Origin: Saccopteryx bilineata
Lineage: Eukaryota; Chordata; Mammalia; Chiroptera; Emballonuridae
Assembly: GCF_036850765.1 (NCBI RefSeq)
Contig: NC_089495.1
Span: 198,408,847-198,472,846, forward strand
Length of the DNA: 64,000 nt
Direction: 5' to 3'
Shown here: positions 1 to 11,430 of the stretch, piece by piece
Layout of the letters: every line of letters starts with the position of its first letter
Numbering within the stretch: position 1 is the stretch's first letter
Notes under the pieces: model-generated
The model's input: only the letters and a program-made list of their open reading frames with translations
What the model was told of the DNA's origin: nothing
Database searches by the model: none
Position numbers and translations under genes: made by a program

Positions 1-594
1 CGCTGGTTGCTTCCGTCAATGCCGGGCTGACGCGGGTTACACGTCGTTTGGGGCTTGATAAAGAGACTAAAAGGCAGCTTCTCAGCATGTTTATTTTTAA
101 TAGACATAAAAAATGAAAACGGAGGCTTTCTCACTCCTCCGAACCCTGGCTGATAGAAAAATACCGAGGGCCCAGAAGTGAGGTGTACCGTCGGAGACCC
201 CAGAGGAAGAGATTTTGTTTCTTCGCTTTTGCTTTTAACCAAAATATTCTTGGGAATGGGAGGGCATCTTCAGAACGGAGAAAGCTTGGGCTCCCGGAAG
301 CTCCGCGGTTTCGTTTCCTTCCAGGACATGGAGTGCCAGGGGCGGTGCCCAGGCAGCAGCGCTTTGGGGCTGCGAGGGTGTTCTCTGTGCGCCCCAGCCC
401 CGGCTCTGTTCTGTGGGCACAATAAGCCCCACCCATCCCCACCTTCCCTGTCGTTAGGAATGGAGCACCGTACGCTGACCTCATGTCTTCTCGGGCACAT
501 CACCTCCGACCTCTACACCTTTGCTTCATAAAAATCAACCGCTCCCAGCAGCTTTCCGAGATGTGGGTTGCAGTGAAATAATTTTAAAATGTTA
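1..594. other. intergenic, nothing recognised
   Basis: No repeat family, RNA gene or coding region was recognised. The first 60 bases are richer in CpG than the following sequence. Open frames here overlap on both strands, lack recognisable domains and are taken as chance. Confidence 0.6.
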
Positions 595-1001
595 GCCCTG
601 GCCGGTTGGCTCAGCGGTAGAGCGTCGGCCTAGCGTGCGGAGGACCCGGGTTCGATTCCGGCCAGGGCACACAGGAGAAGCGCCCATTTGCTTCTCCACC
701 CCTCTGCCGCGCTTTCCTCTCTGTCTCTCTCTTCCCCTCTCGCAGCCGAGGCTCCGTTGGAGCAAAGATGGCCCGGGCGCTGGGGATGGCTCTGTGGCCT
801 CTGCCTCAGGCGCTAGAGTGGCTCTGGTCGCAACATGGCGACGCCCCAAAGAGGCAGAGCATCGCCCCCTGGTGGGCAGAGCGTCGCCCCCTGGTGGGCG
901 TGCCGGGTGGATCCCGGTCGGGCGCATGCGGGAGTCTGTCTGACTGTCTCTCCCTGTTTCCAGCTTCGGAAAAATGCAAAAGCAAAAAAAAAAAAAAAAA
1001 A
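595..1001 (+). mobile_element. tRNA-derived SINE, Rhin-type (rhinolophoid bat)
   Basis: The element starts with GCCCTGGCCGGTTGGCTCAG, a tRNA-like head with a box A (TGGCTCAGCGG) and a box B (GGTTCGATTCC). A pyrimidine-rich TCTCTG segment, a GC-rich body with the near-duplicated phrase CGCCCCCTGGTGGGC, and an 18-nt A tail (984-1001) follow. Short direct repeats AAAATGTT flank it (586-593 and 998-1005), as expected for L1-mediated retroposition. It resembles the Rhin-1 family as I remember it; the family name is unverified. It is one of two such copies in the window. Confidence 0.85.
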
Positions 1002-1198
1002 TGTTGGCAACACGTGTGACAATGGGCTAATGTTCTTCATGGCAAAAAAGAAAACTGGTAAGCTATTCAGATGCTAAGAGAAAACTGCATTTACAAAAGG
1101 AGGAATTCAGGTAGCTGGTCTTTATTGAACCACGTGTAATTTACGTGGGATCTCTCTCTCATTCATTTTTCACAAAGACCCTGTGAGGTAGGTAGGTA

Positions 1199-1906
1199 CA
1201 GTGGTGGGGTTCAGCCGGTTGGCACTGGTTCGGCAGAACTGATACCTAATTGTTTGTTGAGTTCAGTGAACCGCTTGTTAAGACGGCACTTGTAATCAGG
1301 GTTCTCTCTAAGGTGGGCGCCTGGGCAGCCGCCCAATGTGGAAGTCACAAATTTACATTCCTTACTCTTTTTAAACGTTTATTTGCGCAGCGGCGTATTC
1401 TAAGCATCTATAGTCATGTTCATTTCATCCATAGGGGAAAAAAAATTGCAAGTGAGGACGCCAATCAAGAAGCAATATGGAAATATCTTAAATAACAGTT
1501 TTATTGTTCTTTTGGTCAGGTATTATTTAATATTTTTATTAATATTTTGAAATTCTTTCTTATAATCTAGTTTTGTGTACCTATTTTATTGTTCTTATTT
1601 AAGTATTAAATGCATGAAATAATAAACTACCTTTCAGTATATCATTTTTTTTTTAAAGATTTTATTTATTCATTATAGAGAGGAGAGAGAGAGAGAGAGA
1701 GAAGGGGGGAGGAGCAGGAAGCATCAACTCCCATATGTGCCTTGACCAGGCAAGCCCAGGGTATTGAACCGGCAACCTCAGTATTTCCAGGTTGATGCTT
1801 TATCCACTGCGCCACCACAGGTCAGGCTCAGTATATCATTTTTTTATACTTAAGATGGTCATTAGAGCAGAGGACCGGTTGTTAAATTATTTGAATTCCA
1901 CCATTG
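1199..1906. mobile_element. non-autonomous hAT DNA transposon, interrupted by a SINE
   Basis: The left end reads CAGTGGTGGGGTTCA and the right end, reverse complemented, CAATGGTGGAATTCA, which form imperfect terminal inverted repeats. The flanks are GGTAGGTA (1191-1198) and GGTAGGTG (1907-1914), an 8-bp target duplication with one mismatch, diagnostic of the hAT superfamily. The interior is AT-rich and no transposase frame is recognisable. A SINE at 1651-1827 is inserted in it, so the hAT copy is the older of the two. Confidence 0.85.
1651..1827 (-). mobile_element. tRNA-derived SINE (MEG-like family), inside hAT
   Basis: Read on the minus strand it begins with a tRNA-like head (GCCTGACCTGTGGTGGCGCA), contains a box B-like GGTTCAATACC, runs into a GA/CT-rich stretch and ends in an AT-rich tail (AATAAATAAAATCTT). 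The host sequence CAGTATATCATTTTTT is duplicated on both sides (1635-1650 and 1829-1844), which proves insertion into the hAT element. The same family recurs at 16978 and 62330. Confidence 0.87.
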
Positions 1907-2024
1907 GGTAGGTGTTAATATGCTCATCCATATTAAAAGGAGAAAAGTAAAGCTTTGAAACATTAAATAGCCCCACATCATACAGATTGTTAGCAGGGAG
2001 TCAGGATTCAAAACCAGGCATCTT

Positions 2025-2393
2025 TTTTTTTTTTTTTTTATTTTTCTGAAGCCAGAAACAGGGAGGCAGACAGACTCCCGCATGCGCCTGACCGGGATCC
2101 ACCCCGCATCCCCACCAGGGGGTGATGCTCTGCCCATCTAGGGCATCACTCTGTCGCAACCAGAGCCATTCTAGCGCCTGAGGCAGAGGCCACAGAGCCA
2201 TTCTCAGCGCCTGGGCAAACTTTGCTCCAATGGAGCCTTGGCTGCGGGAGGGGAAGAGAGAGACAGAGAGGAAGGAGGGGGGAGGGGTGGAGAAGCAGAT
2301 GGGCGCTTCTCCTGTGTGCCCTGGCCGGGAATCGAACCTGGGACTCCTGCAGGCCAGGCTTACACTCTACCACTGAGCCAATCGGCCAGGGCC
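2025..2393 (-). mobile_element. tRNA-derived SINE, Rhin-type, minus strand
   Basis: This is a second copy of the family at 595-1001, in opposite orientation and more diverged: its middle has lost one of the duplicated CCCCCTGGTGGG phrases. The 17-bp duplication TCAAAACCAGGCATCTT is perfect (2008-2024 and 2394-2410), so the insertion is fairly recent. Confidence 0.9.
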
Positions 2394-2499
2394 TCAAAAC
2401 CAGGCATCTTGAGCTGCATATATTCTTAACTACTTGGCAGTGACCCCACAAATGCACAGATTTCATCAGGTAATAGAGTTGAGGAAAAAGTTCATGCTT

Positions 2500-3045
2500 A
2501 CTAATAAAGCCAATATATTTGTACAAAACAGAGGAAAAAATTCACTTATCAAATTAACAGAGACTTTAAAAAATGTTAATATTCAATGCTGGCGAGGATG
2601 GGTTGAAACAGACATTCTCAAATGTGAATTGCTATTTAGCAAATCTCTAGCAAGATTCTTAAAAATGTACAAGTCGTTTGACCCAGTAATGCTATTATTG
2701 TTAATAATTTAATCCAGGCAAATAAAAATGTAGGCAAAGCTTGAGGCACACATCTGCACTAGAAAGAGCCTTGGAAACTGGCTAAGTGTCCCACATGAGA
2801 GGAATGGTTAAGTATTTATGGCCCACTCAGTCAATGAAACATTGAGAACAACTAAAATGATGTCAAAGAGTTTCTAAAGACGTGGGGAAATGCCAATGCG
2901 GAGTCAAAAATAAAGCAGTGTATAAAAATATGGATAGAAATAAGCACAGGAGGAAATGCAGACTGTGAACCAGGGTGGGCTCTCTGCGTAATGGGAACCT
3001 GTGTGGTCTCATCTTTTTGTGGTCAAGTCTTTTTCAGGTTTTCTA
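2500..3045 (+). mobile_element. L1M-type LINE 3' fragment
   Basis: The phrases GCTGGCGAGGATGGGTTGAAA, 'tttgacccagtaatgc', 'ggaatggttaagtatttatgg' and 'caatgaaacattgag' follow the order of the end of ORF2 and the 3' region of old mammalian L1 elements. The copy is decayed and has no usable reading frame. Boundaries are approximate. Confidence 0.7.
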
Positions 3046-3875
3046 TAGTAAACACGTTTTCCTTGTAATCGGGGATGGGGGGAGCCTGCATCTTTTATGA
3101 TGTTGAAAAGTGAACTTCTTAACTTGAATCTCAGACCTAATGGGGATGAATCGCTGGACACCCCCACCCTCCCCCACGCTCCAGCACCAAGATAATTTAA
3201 GACACTGGGTGTATTTATTGCTCCTTATAAGCTTGTAGGTATCTCTGGGATACCAACAAGCACCTCTGCATGTCTTCAACCCTCTGCACCCCCCTGTTGT
3301 CTGTAACCTACCCACTGATGAGGTTATTTGCAAAGGTAAAACGTGTGCAAGGGCCTTAGAACAGGCTGGCACAGTGTGGGCACTCAAAAAGCATAAATAG
3401 TAACAGTGACAGAAGTCTGTTAATGATGTGGCTATGGTTTTGTTAGTAGGATGGAATTGCTAAGCATCTGGCGGGCATTTAGAAGTCTGTACAGACTAGC
3501 TTGTCCTGAGATAGGGCTAAAAGCACCTCTTATTGGTACCCACCATTCCAGTCCTCGATCTGGGCTTTGGGTGCTGTTGCCCAAGTCTTTGGTCAGCTGT
3601 GCCCAGGCTACGGGGGTGCTCTTCAAAGTGCCATGGACCTCATTGCAGACCCTCTTTCAACCCCCCACCTCCTGGGCACTTTCCTGGGACAGTGCACTGT
3701 GCCGAACCTTTTGCACATAAGGATTTTCTCCCATACCACTTTGAGAAGCAGGCTTCTTAGTTTCTTTGCTCTATGGCTCAGAGACTAGAAGTCACTCTTC
3801 TGGGTTCCAAAGCTAGTAAAGGGGCAGAGTTGGCATTTGAAACCCATGTTGATCTGGTTCTGGAGATGTTTGAGG
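3046..3875. other. intergenic with faint MIR-like remnants
   Basis: Sequence near 3320-3420 resembles a MIR 3' end on the plus strand ('ggcacagtgtgggcactcaaaaag'-type tail). Sequence near 3720-3850 resembles a MIR on the minus strand ('aagctagtaaaggggcagagt'-type). Nothing else was recognised. Confidence 0.4.
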
Positions 3876-3879
3876 AGAA

Positions 3880-4025
3880 TGGTAATATCGGCTGAGGACA
3901 TAGGCTCTGGAGTCAGGAAGTTCTGGGGGTTTTGACTTTCTGTGTGGCTTCAAGCAAGTAATGATAGAGCCAAATTCTCAGTTTGCTCATCTGTAAGATG
4001 GGACAGTACTATATCTCACTTAGTC
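3880..4025 (+). repeat. MIR SINE fossil
   Basis: The order 'ggctctggagtcagg', 'gtgtggcttcaagcaag', 'tcagtttgctcatctgtaag', 'atgggac' is the classic MIR core. No target duplication is visible, as expected at this age. Confidence 0.75.
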
Positions 4026-4159
4026 CAAGAAGCCAATGATTGTATATTGCACCAGTATTTTATGCCATGCTGAGAAAAATGGAACTATAAGCAAATTAAA
4101 TTATAAGACTTTCTTATCCCTTAAAATTTTAATTTTATACTTATGGATAGAATTCTTGA

Positions 4160-4216
4160 GCATATACATTATATATATCTCTATATATACATACATACAT
4201 ATATCTATATATATCA
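4160..4216. repeat. AT-rich simple repeat
   Basis: Degenerate (TA)n/(TACA)n/(TCTA)n tract. Confidence 0.85.
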
Positions 4217-5690
4217 TAAGGCCTTTGTAGATCCATAAAAAGGAAAATTGAAGTGAAATAATTAGTTTAAAGCGTTCCTAAAACTTCTTTGCATTCAGAG
4301 ATTGATTCGGGATTTTTGGTGTCCATGTTTTTGTACAGATCAGCACCTTCTGAAACATCACAAACCTTCGTGATAGCATTTCTTTAGAGACCACGCCTCT
4401 CTCTCCCTCGGGATCTTAGGCCCCGATACCTGTTCTGCATGTTTGGATGTGTGTTCCCAGATATGACAATGACATCAAGACTGCTGTCAGGCTGACGGGG
4501 ATTGTAAAAAAGCATCGCAGTTTTAGAGGTGTTACAATGGGAAAAAAGAAAGCATCCGATTCGAGATCAATGGAATGCCGAAGCTCCCTGAGAGGGCTCA
4601 TTAGGAGAAGTAAGTGAGGTTGTGCTTGTAATGTAAAGGAATGAAACACAACACCTGGGCACACAGTCAGCACTCAATATCACCGTCATTATCGCTGTTC
4701 TGTTCTTGGAGAAGCACTGCAAATGTATTTATTTGCTCCCCGAGAATCTCCCTCCAGACTCTGAGCTGGCGCGCAGTGCTGACGCGCGCGTCCCTGTGCT
4801 GGGGGCGGGGGCGGAGGCGGAGGGCAGCCTGTTTCCTTGCCCTGTCTTTCTCTACCTGCTTCCCGTATCTTCTGCCTCACCCTTGACTCTCTTCCTCCTT
4901 CTTCTCCCTGCCTCTCCTTTGCTCCCCCTACCCAGCTCCTCTGCAAACAAGTGGCCCCATCACTCCAGCTCTCTTGTAGGTTTAGAGTGAAAGGAAGTGT
5001 CTTTTTGAAAAGCTTGTTCTGTCTGACATTCCTGACTAGCTCAGGAGCAGGGGCCTCTGCACTCTGCTCTCTGTGGCTCAGAGAGCTGCTCATTTGGTTA
5101 ATGAGTTACAGGACTGCCACTGGGCCTTGCGCGCTCTGCCCTACGGACTCGGACTCGGAGTTGGTGCAGAGGCAGCTGGGCTGTGCCCTCCGGAGGGGGC
5201 CGAGGGCAGGCCGGGAGAGGTGTGTCGGTCCTGCCCCTGGTGGCTCTAGGCAGACTGGCTTAGGGCCGGCCCTGAAAAGAAACCATTTATTCTCACTTAG
5301 GATCCATTTAAAAAGAAGTTCACAGCTTGTATGATGAGCCTTATACATGCATTTAATGACATTGCAGTATTTGATTATGTGCATTAGGAAGAGGTCTGAG
5401 AGCTCTCTGGTGTCCTTACGTTTAGTGTATTTTAACTGCTTACCATGAAAGGAACAAGACAGAAAAACGAGCTGTGGCAGCGTCTTCATAAATTCTAAGC
5501 TGTAATTGATCTACCTTTGCTGGCACTGTAAATGGTCCAGGCAGGTGGCCCCAAGGAATAGGAACCAGGGGGTTTCTAGTTGCTAATGGGCCTGGGCACC
5601 AAAGGAAAGCACAAGCCTGCCATCCCTGGATGACTGGGCATCCCCAGCCAGGAAAGGGCACAGGTGGGGACTAATATCAGTCGAGGGTCC
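4217..5690. other. intergenic, short GC-rich spot, no gene
   Basis: A compact GC/CpG-rich patch at about 4765-4825 (GCGCGC and GGGGGCGGGGGCGG runs) sits in otherwise ordinary sequence. C/T-rich stretches at 4835-4940 explain the open frames on both strands. No repeat family was recognised with confidence. Confidence 0.45.
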
Positions 5691-5890
5691 CCTTCGTCCC
5701 CGGCACTGTGCTAGGTTTTTTTTTAACACATATTCCTGTGTTCAGTCTCGGCAGGTAGGTCTTATTAGCCCCATTCCCTAGATGAGGAAACTGAACCTCT
5801 CAGCAAAGTCAGGGGACCTGCTTCACATCTGCAAAATGTCAGTGCCAACACCTGGATGCAAGTCTTTCTGAGTCTAAGTCTTGGCACAGC
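5690..5890 (-). repeat. MIR SINE fossil
   Basis: 'ttattagccccattcccta', 'gatgaggaaactgaacctctcagcaaagtc' and 'ctggatgcaagtctttctgagtc' match the MIR core read on the minus strand. Confidence 0.7.
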
Positions 5891-8380
5891 GGCTGGGCAC
5901 AGAGCTCAGAATGGCTCTCGTCTGGGGAGTAGCTACTGGAAAAGGAGGAGGTGATAGTTACTGAGGCCAAGGACGCTTAGGCCTTCCGAAAGAAGCTCCT
6001 GCCTCCCGCCCTCCGGGACCCCAGCCCCTGAGAGGCGTGCATTGCGGTGGAAACGGAATCCAAACAGAAAAAGCCACTTGAAATGAACTGCACCCAGACA
6101 GGCCGCCATGCTGGCGTGATTGATACTGGAGCATGTAGGTGTAATGAAACTGATGCTGGCTCCTCTGCACCTGTGATTTATTGAGGACAAATTTAAGATG
6201 AGAAAGGGCCCCATACCAGGAGCTGCATCTTCCCCTCCAAGGGAGGGTGGTCATCCATCACCAGCCATTGCAAGGGCCCATTGCGAGCGGCTCATCAGAT
6301 GAGCCAATAGTCTCTTTGTTGGGGTTCCTAACAAGTGTTGGATCAGCAAAAGTCTATTTATGCTGGTGGACCTTTCAGGACCAATTTGTAGTGGGTCACT
6401 GATTCTGCTGGGGTATTATCTTCTTTACTACTCGGGCCAGTTGGGGAACGCGGCAAAGATTAATGGTTTTGGCTGCTGGCTTGCTGCCGCAATCTACCGC
6501 TTCTAGACCAAAGATTAAGTTTTTTTGTGTTTTACCAGAAAGGACCCACCTTGCGTACGAGATGTGCTTTGATTTACTGACTTGCTTATGGGGAAAGGAG
6601 TCATGGAAATGTACCTGGTCGTGGTGAGGGTTTGGCAGATGGCCGTTGGGCCTGGCATCCACCCTCTCCATCCTGAGGTCCTGGGCAGGTGCCATGGCGC
6701 GGGTGGGTCCTGCGGACCCTGGGAGCTCTGCTTGAGCTCACAGGTTGTGGTGAAGCCCTGTCTGGCCCCTAGGAGCTGGCTCTGGGTGCAGACAGACAGA
6801 CAGGCAGTGCCCTAAGCTTTCCTATTCAAAACTATGTTACTAAACAAAATTTGTTACAGCCTTTCCTTATTATTTGGGAAATTGCACATGTTCCTTCAAT
6901 ACATTTGGGGGGGGGGAACTGAAGAAGCAAATAAAACCACATAGGAGCCATCTGCACCGTGAGATGTGACTGTTAATATTTGGGTTTACATTTTCATCTG
7001 GGGTTTTTGTTATGCATGTTATTTTGCAGGATTAAAATCACACTGGATTTATGTGGCCTTTGTTTGTTTGTTCTGTGGTTTTGTCTTCTGCTTTTTTTTT
7101 TTTTTTACAATGAACCTGATACTCTAAGTATTTCCCCATCTCTGGCTCATTTTATAAACCATCCTTTTTTCTTTTTTTTTCTGTCTCAAGTCGGGTTTGT
7201 TGCAACATGCCCAGTGCCGAAGGTCCCGCCTTTAATTCAGCAAACCTTGGCTGTGTGCCGTCTCTGGTCCAGGTCCTGGGCTAGGATCACAGAGCCGGTC
7301 AGACACCATGGTCCCCACGTGGATGGAGGTGCTGGTGCTGGCTCACAGGAACTGCTCCTTTGTCTCTCTCATGGTGGCCCAGAAAACTATAGGTGGTTTG
7401 GCGGCAGGGGACTCTGACTCATGACCGCTACGAGATCCCCGTAGAATCACAGCTCCAGCGGAGGAGGGGACGCCTGCTTCTGCAGGAGAAGAGGCTGCTG
7501 TTGGCTTTGGGTGCTCCTGCTTGGGTTTTTTTAGGGTGAATTGGGAGCTGGGGGGGCCCGCTCTTTTTTGAATGGGCAATAGTAGCCCTAGTCTTCAAAA
7601 ACTGTAGCCCACCCCCCACTACAAGAACTGCCAGGGAGACAGAAGATAAGACAAAATTAAAGAGTATGGGCTTCAATCAAATTCCAAGGGACCTGAGCTT
7701 GATGTTCCTGGCTGGTGGCCTTGAGCAAGTCACCTTTGGGCACTCCATGGTCCTCGTCTGAGAAATGGGGCTTGGTGCCCGTTCGCAGGTGAGGAGCTGG
7801 AGCTCAGCCCATGGCAGCCCGGCCCCGGGCCTGTTTTCCGGACACCGTGCTGACTCGAGGAGATGGATGGGCTCTAATTGTTCCAACAACACGTCTGAGT
7901 TTCACAGGGCCATTCCTCAGGAGCCTTTGTCTCGGGGCCATAAATCACTGGGCCACCATCCTCATGGTTGGCTGGCACTTCCTTCCCCCGGCGGGGCTGG
8001 CTGAAGGAGGGTGGGGATGAGCGGGGCACAAGCCTGCTTTTCAACGTGGGTTTTAAAGCCTCTCGTTGGGAGTCTTCCTTACTCAGCGATTCCTGGATTC
8101 CCTTTGTAGTTGCCTCCTCTCTGCCCCGGGGCGGGCTCCCTCCTCCCTCCCTTCCTCTCCACCCTGCTCCAGAGGAGCATTCTCTAAGTAAGGAGAGTGT
8201 TTTTCGCTAGACAACACGTACACAAACTTTCCCAGCACTTGTCTTGGTAACTTGCAGGAGCATTTGTCAGCTGGCCCAAAGCCCACGTCTCTATAGGATG
8301 AGTTCTGTTTATGGTGGGAAAGGTTTTCTTTGGTTCAAGAGCAGCAGTTAGCACCCCTGACAATCTCTAGCTCATTAGTG
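5891..8380. other. intergenic with minor L2/MIR remnants
   Basis: A likely L2 fragment on the minus strand lies near 7220-7340 and a likely MIR on the plus strand near 7660-7780 ('ggccttgagcaagtcacctttgggc', 'gtctgagaaatgggg'). Poly-T and poly-G runs are present (7092-7106, 6908-6917). No coding gene is supported; the frames lack domains and overlap each other. Confidence 0.45.
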
Positions 8381-8384
8381 CCCT

Positions 8385-8845
8385 CATCTTATGGAATCTT
8401 CTTGCTTCTTCAGTTTTCTCTAGCAAGCCTCCTGGACTTACCCTTCCTGACAACCCCTCTGGTCCCGGGAGGATCCTCCCTGCCCCAGGACATTTGCTCT
8501 TGCTGTTCTCAGAGCCTGGATGCCCTTCCCTGGGCTCTTTCCCTGGCCATCTCCTCATCATGCAGGTCTCAGCTCAAATGTTACACAGAGCCTTTCCCTG
8601 ACCCTCCTTCTTCCCACATCAGGTCATGTCCCCACAGGTTAAGCTCCCTAAGGGCACTCAGTCCACTTCGTTCTTCAGACTTGTCATGGTTTGTGAGGAT
8701 ATATATCTGTCAACCTACCTTTTAACAAGTTGAATCCCTTCCTTACTCCTGACTCTCAGCACCACCAGGATGAAGGTGGCCGCCTTTGATTGGCGTCTGG
8801 CACACCGGAGGCTCTCAGCAAATAAGTGTGTTAATTGAGCAAATG
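8385..8845 (+). repeat. L2 LINE fossil
   Basis: The order 'ggacatttgctcttgctgttctcagagcctggatgcccttccc', 'gtctcagctcaaatgttac', 'gcctttccctgaccctcc' and a 3' end 'gcaaataagtgtgttaattgagcaaatgaatgaatgg' is the L2 3' portion in sense. Confidence 0.7.
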
Positions 8846-8925
8846 AATGAATGGATGGATGGATGGACGGACAAATTTTAGAGTGAGTGAGTGAATGAAT
8901 AAGTGAGTGAATGAATTAATGAATT
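8845..8925. repeat. tetranucleotide repeat
   Basis: (GGAT)n followed by (GTGA/ATGA)n, continuous with the L2 3' end. Confidence 0.8.
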
Positions 8926-9124
8926 CCTGGGTGGTGTGCACAAACTTGTTTTCCCTCAGGCAGCCTGAGAATGGGCAAGGGACGTGCCACTTTTTGATAG
9001 CCAAGGGATTGGAGGTCTTCCTAGTCCCTCTTGCCTCCATGGGACCAAACCTCACTCACAATGAATTTTTCTGAAACCTCTACCTGTCAATCTTCCTACA
9101 GAGGGATCTGACTCCATTCTTTGC

Positions 9125-9870
9125 CCTTTGTTTTTTTTTAGACGTTTTATTATGAAAATTTCAAAACATACTTAAAATTAGAGAGAGAATTACAATAAAT
9201 CCTTATGCCCACCTTACCCCATATACCCTTATTGGAGTATTTAAAATAAATCCCAGACATCATCTCATTTCATGCATAAATATTTTAAGGGATATTGCTA
9301 ATAGATAAAGACTTTAAAAATGTTAACACATAATCACAATACGATGATCACACCCAACCAAAAAAAAAAAAAAAAGAGTCCAGTTTCTTTAATATTTAAT
9401 ATTTGGTTGATGTTTAAATATTTTTAATTTGTCTCAATAACTTTTTCCTTTTTTTTTACATTTAGATTGTTCAGATTAGGCCACAAACATCACTGTTGGT
9501 TGATATGTCTCTTAAGTTTCTTTTAATTTATGATAACAGTCTCCCCCCTTCTCCCCACATTTGAAAATGTCATTTCTTTCTTTTTCAAACGCCATTTGTT
9601 TCTTGATGAATCTGGGTCATTTCTCCGGCAGACTGTTGGCCGTTCTGGCTGATTGCTTCCTAGTGGTGTCATCTAACATGTCCCTCTGTCCCCTGTGTTT
9701 CCTGGAAGTGGGCAGTTAGATCCGAAGGCCTGATCAGCGTCACATTTGGTTTCTGGCTGGAAGCCTTTGCGGATGGGGGTGTGCACGCCGGGTGCATCAT
9801 GTCCTCACGTCCAGTCGTCTCTCCTCTGACGATGTTAAGATTGATCAGCGGTTTACCCTGCCCTTCTTAA
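9125..9870 (-). mobile_element. L1M-type LINE 3' UTR fragment
   Basis: 'tatgaaaatttcaaaacatac', 'aaataaatcccagacatcatctcatttcatgcataaatattt', 'gttgatatgtctcttaagtttctttta', 'gctgattgcttcctagtggtgtcatctaacatg' and 'gtttcctggaagtgggcagttagatc' match, in order, the 3' UTR of ancient L1M elements on the minus strand. It is non-coding and decayed. Confidence 0.75.
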
Positions 9871-9974
9871 TGAACTCCCTACTCCCTCCTCTAGTTCCAT
9901 TGCTGTAAGAACTTGTTTTGCAAAACAAGTCAGTTGAGAGAACATTGATCTTATCGAACAGCGGGGTCTGATGG

Positions 9975-10139
9975 CAAAATGCACTGATTTAAAGCACCGG
10001 GCCCAGATCAGAGATTTCATTTCTCTGCATCTCAGTTTCCTTGACCGTTGATGCGGCTAATAATAGCAGCTTTAAAAACAACTTTTTTTTTTTTTTTTTT
10101 TTTAGATTTGAGAGAGAAAGGGAAGAAGAGAGAAGGGGG

Positions 10140-10185
<46 letters not shown>

Positions 10186-10365
10186 GGAGAGAAGCATGAA
10201 CTCGTTGTTCCACTTAGTTGGTCTATTTAGTTGTGCACTCATTGATTGCTTCTTGTATGTGCCCTGGCAGGGGATTGGACCCGTGACCTCAGTGGGCTGG
10301 GACTATGCTTTATCCACTGAGCCACCTGGCCAGGGCCTAATAGTAGCAGCTTTGAGAACTGACCT
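9975..10365 (+). repeat. MIR fossil split by a SINE
   Basis: MIR-like sequence ('catctcagtttccttgaccgttgatgcggctaataatagc') runs up to the SINE at 10083 and resumes after it ('taatagtagcagctttgagaac'). The SINE therefore landed in an older MIR. Confidence 0.6.
10083..10336 (-). mobile_element. tRNA-derived SINE (VES-like bat family)
   Basis: On the minus strand it starts GCCCTGGCCAGGTGGCTCAG, has a box B-like GGGTCCAATCC, then a body with 'gtgcacaactaaatagacc' and 'gtggaacaacgagttcatgc', a (CT)n stretch and a tail. The flanks CTAATAATAGCAGCTTT (10057-10073) and CTAATAGTAGCAGCTTT (10337-10353) are a 17-bp duplication with one mismatch. It is distinct from the other two SINE families in the window. 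Confidence 0.85.
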
Positions 10366-10384
10366 GTGGGGGAAATGTTTGATA

Positions 10385-10600
10385 CGTAGCTGTCAACACA
10401 CAACACTAAGTGCTTACTGTAGATTAGCTCACTTAATCTTCCAGGCAATCCTACCAGGTATGTGTGCTATTAGCCCCATTATACATGTGGGGGAGAAGAG
10501 ACACGGAGTGGCTAGGCAACTTGCCCAAGGACTGCACAGCTAGTTTTGACTTGCCCAAGGACTCTAGAGCCTGTGTTCTTCAACATAATGCTGTGTAACA
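10385..10600 (-). repeat. MIR SINE fossil
   Basis: 'ctattagccccattatacatg', 'ggctaggcaacttgcccaagg' and 'ctgcacagctagt' are MIR core read on the minus strand. Confidence 0.75.
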
Positions 10601-11430
10601 CACACCAAGTCAATGGGAAGTCCCCGGCTTTTCTCCATGCTAGATACTTGTCGAGTCATTGCGGGGAATGGGCACCTGTCAGTTCCTGAGCTAAGGTGAG
10701 TGTGAGGGTGGAGTAAGGCAGCCCCCAGTGGCCAGAGACGGTTTGTTCTTTGAGCTTTACAAAGTCATGATTTCTGCCTTTTACTGCTGTGAGATGCACC
10801 AGTGTAAGCTTGACGAACTCACATACTGGAGATGAGTCTGGAGTTATAAGATCCGAATCTTATTGGGTGGGATTTGATCTTCCCAGAAAAACACTTTGAA
10901 AGCCCAGAGAGGTTGGATGACTTGACCAAGATCACACAGTAAAGTTACCACTAAGCTAAGATTAGAATTTCAGATTCTCTGAAGACTTGGGCTTTTGTGT
11001 CTACATCCGTAGGTCCTCCCGTGATCAGGTAGAGGGGACTACCCCTCTACCCGCCACCCCCAGACCTCCTGAGTCATGTTCACTTTGGGAAGAACTCCTA
11101 GGGGATGAAATTAGACTAACATGCCTGCCAAAGTCACGGGAGCCTTTTAGGACTTACCTGGCTTATCATAGACATTCCTTTCTCCATCACTATTTAGTCT
11201 AGGCCTGCTAACCTCACCCTCCCAAGGGCATCCTGTGAGCCTGTCCTTTGCTTCCCTTGTCCTCCATCTTAAAGCAAATAAAGGTGCAGAGCCAGGATTT
11301 GAACCCAGCTCTTCTGATTTCAAGTTCAAGGGCTAGAAGTGATGCCAGCCTATTTGTCATGATAACAGCCCCATCTAAATAATGGAAGTGAGGCTCACAG
11401 AGGGGCCTTGAGCTCACTCATTGAGCTCAC
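10601..11430. other. intergenic with decayed MIR pieces
   Basis: MIR-like minus-strand pieces lie at about 10895-10985 ('cccagagaggttggatgacttgaccaagatcacacag') and 11285-11345 ('gcagagccaggatttgaaccc'). No gene was recognised. Confidence 0.45.

Noticed and set aside
1..120. Possible contaminant or vector sequence at the window start because of its CpG content
   Set aside because: It grades into ordinary mammalian sequence without a junction and matches no vector feature I recognise.
595..668. tRNA gene with box A and box B
   Set aside because: It is the tRNA-like head of a SINE, followed by the SINE body, poly(A) tail and target duplication.
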